Origin: Distichodus sexfasciatus
Lineage: Eukaryota; Chordata; Actinopteri; Characiformes; Distichodontidae
Assembly: GCA_032718565.1 (NCBI GenBank)
Contig: JAVGVS010000842.1
Coordinates: forward strand, 1-64,000
DNA length: 64,000 bases
Direction: 5' to 3'
Part shown: piece by piece, positions 21,487 through 32,483 of the stretch
Layout of the letters: each line of letters starts with the position of its first letter
Position numbering within the stretch: the stretch's first letter is position 1
The notes under the pieces: generated by a model
What the model was told of the DNA's origin: nothing
Database searches by the model: none
Seen by the model: only the letters and a program-made list of their open reading frames with translations
Program-made: the position numbers and the translations under genes

Positions 21487-22410
21487 GTAAGATGACTACA
21501 CTGCATTATATATATAAATATATAATTTTTCCTATCATTGATATTCACGCCGATCTTGTTATGAGAAGTTGCTTTTCTGGGTTTTTATTTGTTGAACAAT
21601 TATCTAAAAATTCATGAAATAATATAGGCTATAATAAATCAACGCAGTAAGCTGCAATATTTTAAGTTTTTTAACTTTATTAATATTTTATAATACTTGA
21701 TCAAGTAGGCTGAAAATCTTTATTGTGTAATGTTAAGATTACATAGAGCTTTTTTAATGTCCACATGCGTTCAGAGCAAATATTTCGTTTCATTTCCTTG
21801 TTTTCTATCATTTACAAAATCGTTCTACACGACCATGTAGCAAACAACACTTGTTACTGTTACAGTACGCCGGCATATTATCGAATAAAGGTAGTCTAAC
21901 ATCTGAAGAGAACTAAAGACCTGAAAGCACTGCTCTCCAGTTGTCCACTGCTCCTTCAGGAATTGGTCACTCCTCAAATGCAGATGACATTTTTTGTTGC
22001 TGATGCACTGTGTGCACCTGTTCACAATGAAATGGAAATAATCACTCACTAACTTTTATTCATGGATTTTCCGTCTAGTCTAGGAATATTCTTAAGCAGT
22101 TTGACAATTGTTTTGGGTATGGACCAAGGCAGTGAGAACAGTACAACGGAAGCGCAGCAGCAGAAACACACAACAGAAATAACACCAGTTTCAGAGTGCC
22201 ATTTATCATTTGGAACATGTGCATGTAGAAGTGAGAGGCGGAAACTTTACATTTCAAACATTCATTTCATTTCACACGTTCGGAAACTTTTCAGGCATGT
22301 AAAATAGTATTCATGCTATCATAGATTTAGCTTAGTTTTATATGTGTTCTCATGATAATTAAATTGTGCACAATTTTAATTTGTTTTAATCCATGTTTTC
22401 TTACCACCAG

Positions 22411-22506
22411 GTTAATGGAACCGTACTAAGAATGTCAAAAAAGCAGACTTTATTTGTTGTTATTGTCTTCATTGTTGGTGGATTATATCTCATGTGGTAT
22501 TTTGTG
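22411..22506 (+). CDS. NXPE-like gene exon 1, copy 1 (in phase)
   Basis: The exon follows acceptor TTACCACCAG and ends at donor GTAAGT. From ATG 22,432 it encodes MSKKQTLFVVIVFIVGGLYL followed by MWYFV: 25 residues with a short basic N-terminus and a hydrophobic stretch, as expected for the type II signal anchor of NXPE proteins. It ends in phase 0, which matches exon 2 (32,484). It lies about 10 kb from exon 2 because of the tandem triplication. Confidence 0.7.
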
Positions 22507-23435
22507 GTAAGTTACTTTACATGGATTTCATGACACATGTTGTGCCAAAAAGTGATTGTCTGCCAAAAAACTGATTACCGTCCGCGGGAGCGCGCACAGC
22601 CTCTTAAAGACGCATCGCAGTTCCGCACGACTATAGCTGCTTCTTTCGGCATCCAAATCATCTTAAAGTGCAAAAACTGCTCCACTACATATCCCCGAGC
22701 TAATAGTCAGGTATATCTTCCTGAAATGTGAAGGTTTGGGGAGTTTTTAACTAAATAATTGCAATAAAAAGTCAAACAGAAGCCGTTTAGAAATCGGTCC
22801 TCGGTCGGAACCGTGCTGTAAAACGATAAAAGATTAAGGTCATGAAGCAGGACTCAGACAGTTCTAATGTGATATATTAATGCATATTTGTATTTTGTAA
22901 TAGCTCCCACGTCTGCCTGTTTCACTACACGACTAATGTCTTGATATATAACAATAAAGAAATTCTTCCAGTCATTTAATGAGTCAGTGGATTTTCCTGC
23001 TCAGTGCAGTATAACCCATCCAGTCATTTTTACCACTTTAAATACGTCTACAAGACCAGTGTAACAGTAAAATGTTTTATCATTACCAAAAAAAAAAATG
23101 ATTAAAAAGACAATATCCTGTTCACTGAAAGGCCTTTTGTGCTTCAGTTTAACGTTACTAAACTCTTCTTACATATATTTACAGAATTATCAATAATCTA
23201 ACCTATTTTTCCACTTTAAACTATAGGACCAATTAACCAGTATAATTCTGTTTTCCCCTTGCCAAAAAGTGATTAAAGGCAATATATAATTAATAGAAGG
23301 TTCTTTCGGTCTTAATTTAACTTAATTACACTCTTATGGGTTATATTTAAACATGTATTAAACATCTAATTCTATTTTACTACTTTTAGCACCCTATAGC
23401 AGCAGTACAACCAGTAAAGGCTGTTTTAATTGCCC

Positions 23436-26400
23436 ATTTTTGTTGTGGATTTTTTCAAATAGGTGCTGCAACTTGCAAGGAAGTGGAGGGAGGATGTTAA
23501 GGACTGTGTGCCTGGAATGTAAGCCAGTATGTTTAATGTATGGATTAACACATGTGATGGGCTCAATTTTAAAAAACATACAATTAATTACCCGTTATTA
23601 TAGTTACAGTTTTGGTTGATATCCTGTCTGTGAGCAGGATCTCCACTGTTTACTTGATTCATAAATCTACATATATATATATTTTTTTCTTCTTCAGGCT
23701 TTTCACTAATTTTCTGATGGCACATTTTAATATGAAGGGAAAGGGGAACAAAGACAAAATGGCTGTGGAGAACACAAACCTCTATAGAAATATACAAGGT
23801 ATATGACTGTCTGTTTATATTTATACAATAAATTTTAGAAGGAAATGTATTGTTTAATAATAGTAAAAGTAATGATTATTTTTATATTTAAAACACAAGT
23901 ATTTTTAAATACAAGTTGAATGTTACACAATATTTGTTAAATTGCAGGACTGTGTACAGACAGTGGCAATTTACAAAGTGTGTTTTAGTTAATATTGTCA
24001 TAGTTGCCTAGATGTAAACCATTTTTATTTTCCTGAAAATATGTTTGACTTAGTGTAAGAGTACAGAGTTGCCTTTGCACATGTATAACTGTTTTATTTC
24101 AACTCTTGGAACTAATCCAAACAGCATGCATCAGAGCATCTGAAGCATGCACCAGCTAAAGAGGAGATGGACACAACTGTAAAATAAATAAAAATAATAA
24201 ATGATTGAGTTCGAAAATTGTATTGTTCTGTTGTATGTGTTATTTAAATAAAAGTTTTAATTAAATGCATGGTGGGACTGTTTATTTATAAATGAATTTA
24301 GCCAAGAGGCCCACGATATACATGAGGTCTAAAATTAGTCTGTCTTTGATATTATAAGACCGCAGACCTGTTGACCGCATTTGAACTCATTTGAAGCGTC
24401 GTATAGCGGTCCCAGCGGATGGCATTAGACGTTCAGAAGACGCCGAAAAAAGATGTCATAAAACTTTCATTCTGGCTCCTCAGGGGACGTCGTTTCGACG
24501 TATGGCGAAAGACGTCGAAAAAGATGTCGTTTAAGAATAAACCCTGACAAATACAATCTATATTTTTTGGTCAAAGATATTCACACATTTATGACTGGCA
24601 AATGCTTTTCCGGTATCACAGCAGACAGTCAACTGGTTATTTGTTCATTTTTCTTTGCTTAAAGACAGTTTGTCTATACGAGAAGGACAGATGAGCACTT
24701 TTTTATCAAAATCGCCTGTTATTTATCCTCTCACGGGCTTGCAGCAAAAAGAAAAAGATAACTTTCCTAAAGCACAATTGAAAGGAATCCACCCACCCTG
24801 TACACGAAAAGCAGTACTTTATTGCAAAAACCTTTAACTCCTCAACCTTAATCTTGCCATCTTTTAGTAAGAACCTATCAAATGTCGTTATTTTTCTAAT
24901 TATCAAGTATACTGTGCTTTTCTTTGGACAGCACACTTTGTCATTTCACTTCTGCATTTTACTTCCCGTAAAATGCAGAAGTTTTTACTAGTTTCATAGT
25001 TTTTTATTTTGTTTTTATATCACCTTTTATTCTTATTATAATATTACAATACTGCTTCTTTTATCGCGTATAATTCCTATTACCATATTATAATTGTATA
25101 CATGAAAGATTAAAACAATAAAATGATACATCTTATCCTACTCAATCCATTAAGCAAATACTCTTATGCAAAACCTTTACGCAAATGCAGTCTTTAAATA
25201 TTTTTTACAATAGTAATTACTATAATATTGTACAAATATTTATTTTGCCTATTTTAGATATAATGTCACCTCCTGTTTGAATATGAGGGGTGGGGTCGTA
25301 TTATACACAAAACTAAAGAAAACCCCTCCTTTTATATTACTCTCTCCTCGATGTTTAACCTAAAAGTAGTGTATAGGATCACGCTGGACGTGTCTGGTAT
25401 CGATGTTTTTGACTTTTTATGGTTTGGACTATATTTGTTTAGGTAAGGTGACTACACTGCATTATATATATAAATATATAATTTTCCTATCATTGATATT
25501 CGCGATCTTGTTATGAAGTTGCTTTTCTGGGTTTTATTTGTTGAACAATTATCTAAAAAATTCATGAAATGATATAGGCTATAATAAGAATCAACTGCAG
25601 TAAGCTGCATAATATTTTAGGATTTTTTAACTTTATTAATATTTTATGTACTTGATCAAGTAGGCTGAAAATCTTTTGTTATTAATGTTGAATTTTGCCG
25701 ACTTTTTTAATGTCCACATGCGTTCAGAGCAAAATATTTCGTTTCATTTCCTTGTTTTCTATCATTTACAAAATCGTTCTACACGACCATGTAGCAAACA
25801 ACACTTGTTACTGTTACAGTACGCCGGCATATTATCGAATAAAAGGTGGTCTAACATCTGAAAGAGAACTAAAGACCTGAAAGCACTGCTCTCCAGTTGT
25901 CCACTGCTCCTTCAAGAATTGGTCACTCACTCAAATGCAGACGTGACATTTTGTTGCGGTGCACTGTGTGCTGTTCACAATGACAAATAATCACTCACTA
26001 ACTTTTATTCATGGATTTTCCGTCTAGTCTAGGAATATTCTTAAGCAGTTTGACAATTGTTTTGGGTATGGACCAAGGCAGTGAGAACAGTACAACGGAG
26101 GCGCAGCGGCAGAAACACACAACGAAATAACCACCAGTTTCGAAGTGTGCCATTTATCATTTTGGAACATGTAGGAGAGTGAGAGGCGGAGGCTTTACAT
26201 TTCAAACATTCATTTTCATTTCACGTTCGGAAACTTTTTCAGGCATGTAAAATAGTATTCATGCTATCATAGGTTTTAACTTAGTTTTTATATGTGTTCT
26301 CTGATAATAAAATGGTGCACAATTTTAATTTGTTTTAATCCATGTTTTCTTACCACCAGGTTAATGGAACCGTACTAGAATGTCAAAAAGCAGACTGTTG

Positions 26401-27374
26401 TTGTTATTGTCTTCATTGTTGTGGATTATATCTCATGTGGTATTTTGTAGTAAGTTGCTACATGGATTTCATGACATGTGTGCCAAAAAGTGATTGTCTG
26501 CCAAAAAACTGATTAGCGTCCGCGGGAGCGCGTACAGCCTCTTAAAGACGCATCGCAGTTTCCATACGACTATAGCTGCTTCTTTCGGCATCAAATCATC
26601 TTAAAGTGCAAAAACTATCCACTACATGTATCCCCGAGCTAATAGTCAAGGTATATCTTCACCAAATGTGAAGGTTTGGGAGTTTTAACTAAATAATTGC
26701 AATAAAAGTCAAACGAAGCCGTTTAAATCGGTCCTCGGTCGGAACCGTGCTGTAAAACGATAAGATTAGGTCATGAAGCAGGACTCAGACAGTTCTAATG
26801 TGATATATTAATGCATATTTATGTTTGTAATGGCTCCCACGTCTGCCTGTGTTTCACTACACGACTAATGTCAACGATATATAACAATAAAGGAAATTCT
26901 TCAGTCATTTTAATGAGTCAGTGGATTTTTCCTGCTCAGTGCTGCAGTATAACCCATCCAGTCCATTTTTACCACTTTAAATACGTCTACAAGACCAGTG
27001 TAACCAGTAAAATGTTTTATCATTACCAAAAAATGATTAAGGGCAATATCTGTTCACTGAAAGGCCTTTTTTGTGCTTCAGTTTAACGTTACTAAACTCT
27101 TCTTACATATATTTACAGAATTATCAATAATCTAACCTATTTTTCCCACTTTAAACTATAGGACCAGTGTAACCAGTATAATTCTGTTTTCCCCTTGCCA
27201 AAAAGTGATTAAAGGCAATATATAATTAATAGAAGGTTCTTTCGGCCTTAATTTAACTTATGTACACTCTTATGGGTTATATTTAAACATGTATTAAACA
27301 TCTAATTCTATTTTACTACTTTTAACACCCCTATAGCAGCAGTACAACCAGTAAAAGGCTGTTTTCCCATTGCC
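23436..27374 (+). repeat. Tandem unit copy 2
   Basis: Same content as copy 1 without the LTR insertion. DUF4806 exon 10 (23,698-23,798) keeps an open frame through MAVENTNLYRNIQ to a GTATAT donor. Exon 9 is damaged after TGTGTG. The left junction reads TTGCCCATTTTTGTTGTGG: foldback sequence joined to transposon-intron sequence. Confidence 0.88.
26360..26449 (+). pseudogene. NXPE-like gene exon 1, copy 2
   Basis: Same acceptor and GTAAGT donor. With five As instead of six after ATGTC and other indels, the ATG at 26,380 opens a different frame (MSKSRLLLLLSSLLW, still hydrophobic) of 70 nt, ending in phase 1. Spliced to exon 2 it would meet a stop within about 30 codons. A sequencing indel could also explain the shift. 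Confidence 0.6.
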
Positions 27375-30300
27375 CATTTTGTTGTGGATTTTTTTCAAAT
27401 AGGTGCTGCAACACAGGAGGTGGAGAGGAGGGATGTTAAGGACTGTGTGTACAAGTCATATTAGTATGTTTTAATGTATGGATTAACACATGTGATAGGC
27501 TCATTTTAAAAACATACAATTAATTACCGTTATTATAGATTTACAGTTTTGGTTGATATCCTGTCTGTGAGCAGGATCCTCACTGTTTACTTGATTCCTA
27601 ATTCATAAATCTACATATATATATATATTTTTTTTTTCTTCATGAGCTTTTCACTAATTTTCTGATGGCACATTTAATATGAAGGAAGGGAACAAAAGAC
27701 AAATAGCTGTGGAGAACACAAACCTCTATAGAGCTATACAAGGTATGTAAGCTGTCTATTTATATTGCCACAATAAATTTTAGAAGGGAAATGTATTGTT
27801 TAATAGTAAAAGTAATGATTATTTTATATTTAAAATACAAGTATTTTAAATACAAGTTAGTATTTTTAATATTTGTTAAATTGCAGGACTGTACAGACGG
27901 TGTGATTTACAAGTGTGTTTTAGTTAATGTTGTCATAGTTGCCTAGATGTAAACCATTTTATTTTCCTGAAAATATGTTGACTTGGTGTAGGTACAGGTT
28001 GCCTTTGCACATGTATAACTGTTTTATTTCAACTCTTGGAACTAATCAAACAGCATGCATCAGAGCATCTGAAGCATACCAGCCTTCTAAAAGGGAGAGT
28101 GGACACAACTGTAAATAAATGAAAAATAATAAGTAAGTTGAGTTCGAAAATTGTATTGTTCTGTTGTATGTGTTATTTAAATAAAAGTTTTAATTAAATG
28201 CATGGTGGGACTATTTATTTATAAATGAATTTAGCCAAGAGGCCCGATATACATGAGGTCTAAAATTAGTCTGCTTTTGATATTATAAGACCGCAGACCT
28301 ATGATGACCGCATTTGAACTCATTTGAAACGTCGTATAGCGGTCCAGCGGACGTCGGCATTGGACGTTCAGAAGACGCCGAAAAAGATGTCATAAAAACT
28401 TTCATTCTGGCTCCTCAGGGGACGTCGTTTCGACGTATGACGAAGACGTCGAAAAGATGTCGTTTAGAATGTTCTGACAAATGCAATCTATATTTTTTTG
28501 GTCAAAGATATTCACACATTTATGACTGGCAAATACTTTCGGTATCACAGCTTGAGCAGTCAACTGGTTATTTGTTCATTTTTCTTTGCTTAAAAGACGG
28601 TTGTCGCCTGAGGAAGGACAGATGAGCACTTTTTGCGTAAGTCGCCTGTTATTCATCCCTCTCACGGGAGCTTGCAGCAAAAAAAAGAAAAAAGAAAGAT
28701 AACTTTCCCACAAAGCACAGTGAAGGAATCCACCCACCCTGTACACGAAAAGCAGTACTTTAATACAAAACCTTTAACTCACTCAACCTTAATCTTGCCA
28801 TCTTTTATTAGTAAGAACCTATCAAATGTCCGTTATTTTTTCTAATTATCAAGTATACTGTGCTTTCTTTGGACAGCACACTTTTGTGTTTTCACTTCTG
28901 CATTTTACTTCCCGTAAAATGTGAGATTTAATTTCATAGTTTTTATTTTGTTTTTTATATCCTTTTTATTCTTATTTAATATTACAATATGTTCTTCTTT
29001 TTATCGCATATAATTCCTATTACCATGTATAATTGTATACATGAAAGATTAAAACAATAAAATGATACATCACCATCTACTCAATCCATTAACCAAATAC
29101 TCTTATGCAAATATTTTACATAAATGCAGTCCTTTTAAATATTTTTTACAATAGTAATTACTATAATATTGGCACAAAATATTTATTTTGCCTATTTTAG
29201 ATATAAATGTCACCTCCTGTTTGAATATGAGGGTGGGTCGTATTATACAAAACTAAAAGAAACCCCTCCTTTTATATTACTCTCTCCTCGATGTTTAACC
29301 TAAAGTAGTGTAGAGATCACATGGACGTGTCTGGTATCGATATTTTGACTTTTTATGGTTTGGACTATATTTGTTTTTAGGTAAGGTGACTACTGCATTA
29401 TATATATAAATATATAATTTTTCCTATGCATTGATATTCCGCCGATCTTGTTATGAGAAGTTGCTTTTTCTGGGTTTTTATTTATTGAACAGTATCTAAA
29501 ATTCATGAAATGATATAGGCTATAATAAGAATCCAACTGCAGTAAGCTGCATAATATTTTAAGTTTTTAACTTTATTAATATTTTATGTACTTGATCAAG
29601 TAGGCTGAAAATCTTTAGTGTGTAATGTTAAGATTTTGCCGACTTTTTTAATGTCCACATGCGTTCAGAAACAAAAATATTTCGTTTCACATTTCCTTCA
29701 TTTTCTATCATTTCAAAATCGTTCTACGACCATGTAACAAACAACACTTGTTACTATTACAGTACGCCGGCATATTATCGAATAAGGTGATCTAACATCT
29801 ATGAGAGAACTAAAGACCTGAAAGCACTGCTCTCCAGTTGTCCACTGCTCCTTCAAGGTGGTCACTCACTCCAAATGCAGACGTGACATTTTGTTTGCGG
29901 TGCACTGTGTGCTGTTCACAATGACAAATAATCACTCACCTTTTTATTCATGGATTTTCCGTCTAGTCTAGGAATATTCTTAAGCAGTTTGACAATTGTT
30001 TGAAATTTATGGACCAAGGCGGTGAGAACAGTACAACAGGCGCAACCAGAAACACACAACAGAAATAACCACCAGTTTCAGGGGGTGTGCCATTTATCAT
30101 TTGGAACATGTGCATGTAGAAGTGAGAGGCGGAAACTTTACATTTCAAACGGTATTTCATTTCACGTTCGGAAACTTTTCAGGCATGTAAAATAGTATTC
30201 ATGCTATCATAGGTTTTAGCTTAGTTTTATATGTGTTCTCATGATAATTAAATTGTGCACAATTTTAATTTGTTTTAATCCATGTTTTCTTACCACCAGG

Positions 30301-31333
30301 TTAATGGAACCGTGCTAAGAATGTCAAAAAGCAGACTTTGTTGTTGTTATTGTCTTCATTGTTGGTGGATTATATCTCATATGGTATTTTGGCGGTAAGG
30401 ATTACTTTACATGGTTCATGACACATGTTGTGCCAAAAAGTGATTGTCTGCAAAAACGTGAATTACCGTCCGCGGGAGCGCGCACAGCCTCTTAAAGACG
30501 CATCGCAGTTTCCATACGACTATAGCTGCTTCTTTCGGCATCAAATCATCTTAAAGTGCAAAAACTATCCACTACATGTATCCCCGAGCTAATAGTCAAG
30601 GTATATCTTCCTGAAATGTGAAGGTTTGAGGAGTTTTTAACTAAATAATAATTGCAATAAGTCCAAACGAAGCCGTTTAAATCGGTCCTCGGTCGGAACC
30701 GTGCTGTAAAACGATAAAGATTAGGTCATGAAGCAGGACTCAGACAACAGTTCTAATGTGATATATTAATGCATATTTATGTTTGTAAAGGCTCCCACGT
30801 CTGCCTGTGTGTTTCACTACCGACTAATATCAACGATATATAACAATAAAGGAAATTCTTCAGTCATTTAATGGTCAGTGGATTTTTCCTGCTCAGTGCT
30901 GCAGTATAACCCATCCAGTCCATTTTACCACTTTAAATCGTCTACAAGACCAGTGTAACCAGTAAAAATGTTTTATCATTGCAAAAAATGATTAAAAAGG
31001 GCAATATCTGTTCACTGAAAGGCCTTTTGTGCTTCAGTTTAACGTTACTAAACTCTTCTTACATATATTTACAGAATTATCAATAATCTAACCTATTTTT
31101 CCCACTTTAAACTATAGGACCAGTGTAACCAGTATAATTCTGTTTTCCCCTTGCCAAAAAGTGATTAAAAGGCAATATATAATGAATAGAAAGGTTCTTT
31201 AGGTCTTAATTTAGCAATTACACTCTTATGGGTTATATTTAAACATCAACATTAAACATCTAATTCTATTTTACTTTCTTTTAACACCCCTATAGCAGCA
31301 GTACAACCAGTAAAAGGCTGTTTTCCCATTGCC
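27375..31333 (+). repeat. Tandem unit copy 3
   Basis: The copy nearest the NXPE body; its right side continues without a break into the rest of the foldback-like repeat and NXPE exon 2, marking the original right flank. DUF4806 exon 9 is damaged and the terminal block (about 28,052) has lost several bases. Confidence 0.88.
30300..30394 (+). pseudogene. NXPE-like gene exon 1, copy 3
   Basis: Closest copy to exon 2. From ATG 30,321 the five-A version gives MSKSRLCCCYCLHCWW and 74 nt before a GTAAGG donor, which is phase 2 and not compatible with exon 2. One base would restore the length of copy 1. Confidence 0.6.
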
Positions 31334-32000
31334 AAGAAGTGATTAGGGCCTATATCTTTTTACTGAAAGCCCTTTTCTGCTTCAGGTTAACGTTAGTAGA
31401 CTCTCCTGCGTTTATATTTGAAGAATTATTAAACATCTAACTAATTTTTACCCCTTTATACGCCTCTATGGAACCAGTAGAACCAGTACAATGCAGTTTA
31501 CAGTACAAGAGTACAGTAAAGTTAAACTGAAGCAGAAAAGGGCTTTCAGGAAAAAGATATAGGCCCTAATCACTTTTTGGCAATGGGAAAACAGCTTTTA
31601 CTGGTTATCCTGGTCCTATAGAGGGGTAAAAAGGATTGGATGCTTATTAACTGTATAAATATAAGCCACAAGAGTACAAAAAAGTTGAACTGAAGCAGAA
31701 AACGGCTTTCGGGAAAAAGATATAGGACAACCGAGGACTGATTTAAACAGCTTTGCTTGACTTTTATTGCAATTATTTAGTTACAAACTCCCCAAACCTT
31801 CACATTTCAGGATGACATTCCTTCACTATTACCTCAGGGGATACATGTAGTGGATAGTTTTTGCACTTTAAGATGATTTGATACCGAAAGAAGCAGCTGT
31901 AGTCATATGGAAACTGTGCAATGCGTCTTTAAGAGGCTGTGTGCACTCCCGCGCAGTTTTTGGCAGACAGTCATTTTTTGTCACGACACATGTTCTAACA
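30420..32000. repeat. Foldback-like element with ~185-bp internal repeats
   Basis: The outer arms are about 290 bp: 30,420-30,715 (GCCTCTTAAAGACGCAT, TGCTTCTTTCGG) and 31,709-31,998 in reverse complement. Inside, a ~185-bp module (ACCAGT, TGCCAAAAAGTGATTA, TTCAG, TTTAACGTTACT) occurs about three times directly, and 31,480-31,690 holds inverted copies. The whole is near-palindromic, like a foldback transposon. The left part is present in all three tandem units, the right arm only after copy 3. Confidence 0.75.
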
Positions 32001-32483
32001 TATTCTTTATTTAGTTGTTTTATATAGTTTTTAACACAAAGTTTGCTGAAATCTAAAGACATTTGGAAGTAACTGACAGTGGAGTAGTACTGCTCAACCC
32101 TACTCCTGTATATTAACTAACTCTTTGTATATTTGCTCATAACTCTTGGTAAATCAGCTGCTATAAGATGCATGGCAATATGAATCAACTTCTAGTAACA
32201 AACCCTAATACACTGAGGTTGGAGAAGAAATTTGCTTAGTAAATAATTTTGTCTGAAATGTTGCAATCAGAAGCCTTTTGCAGGGACAAAGAGAGAGAAG
32301 TAAATGCACAGTGCTTATTCTGTATTTTATTTATGAGGTTACTTGGGAAAAATACTAAATGACCTTATGTGATTTGGAGGTTTCCATACAGAGTTCCACA
32401 TGACATGGATATTTTATATTTTAATTCAATGACTAACACTAGTCATACTCGTTCACACTTATTTGTGTATGTGTTTACCTTAG

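Larger units (their letters stand above)
18762..23435 (+). repeat. Tandem unit copy 1
   Basis: Contains DUF4806 exons 9-11, CACTA-like subterminal repeats, a solo-LTR-like insertion (20,377-21,134), the NXPE promoter/5'UTR exon, the first coding exon that is in phase with NXPE exon 2, and the left part of the foldback-like repeat. Without the insertion it is about 3.91 kb. Confidence 0.88.
18762..31333 (+). repeat. Direct tandem triplication, ~3.93-kb unit
   Basis: Landmarks recur in the same order three times: exon-9 word TTAAGGACTGTGTG at 18,820, 23,498 and 27,436; CGTCGTTTCGACGTATG near 19,824, 24,488 and 28,423; ACCTCCTGTTTGAATATGAG near 21,320, 25,269 and 29,213; the signal-anchor exon near 22,432, 26,380 and 30,321. 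Spacing is about 3.93 kb for copies 2-3 and the same for 1-2 once a 762-bp insertion in copy 1 is removed. The left breakpoint is in an intron of the DUF4806 gene. The right breakpoint is inside a foldback-like repeat. Each unit joins the 3' end of the transposon gene to the 5' end of the NXPE gene. Confidence 0.93.

Noticed and set aside
18762..31333. Three separate NXPE genes
   Set aside because: Only the promoter/first-exon part is repeated; exons 2-6 occur once, after copy 3.
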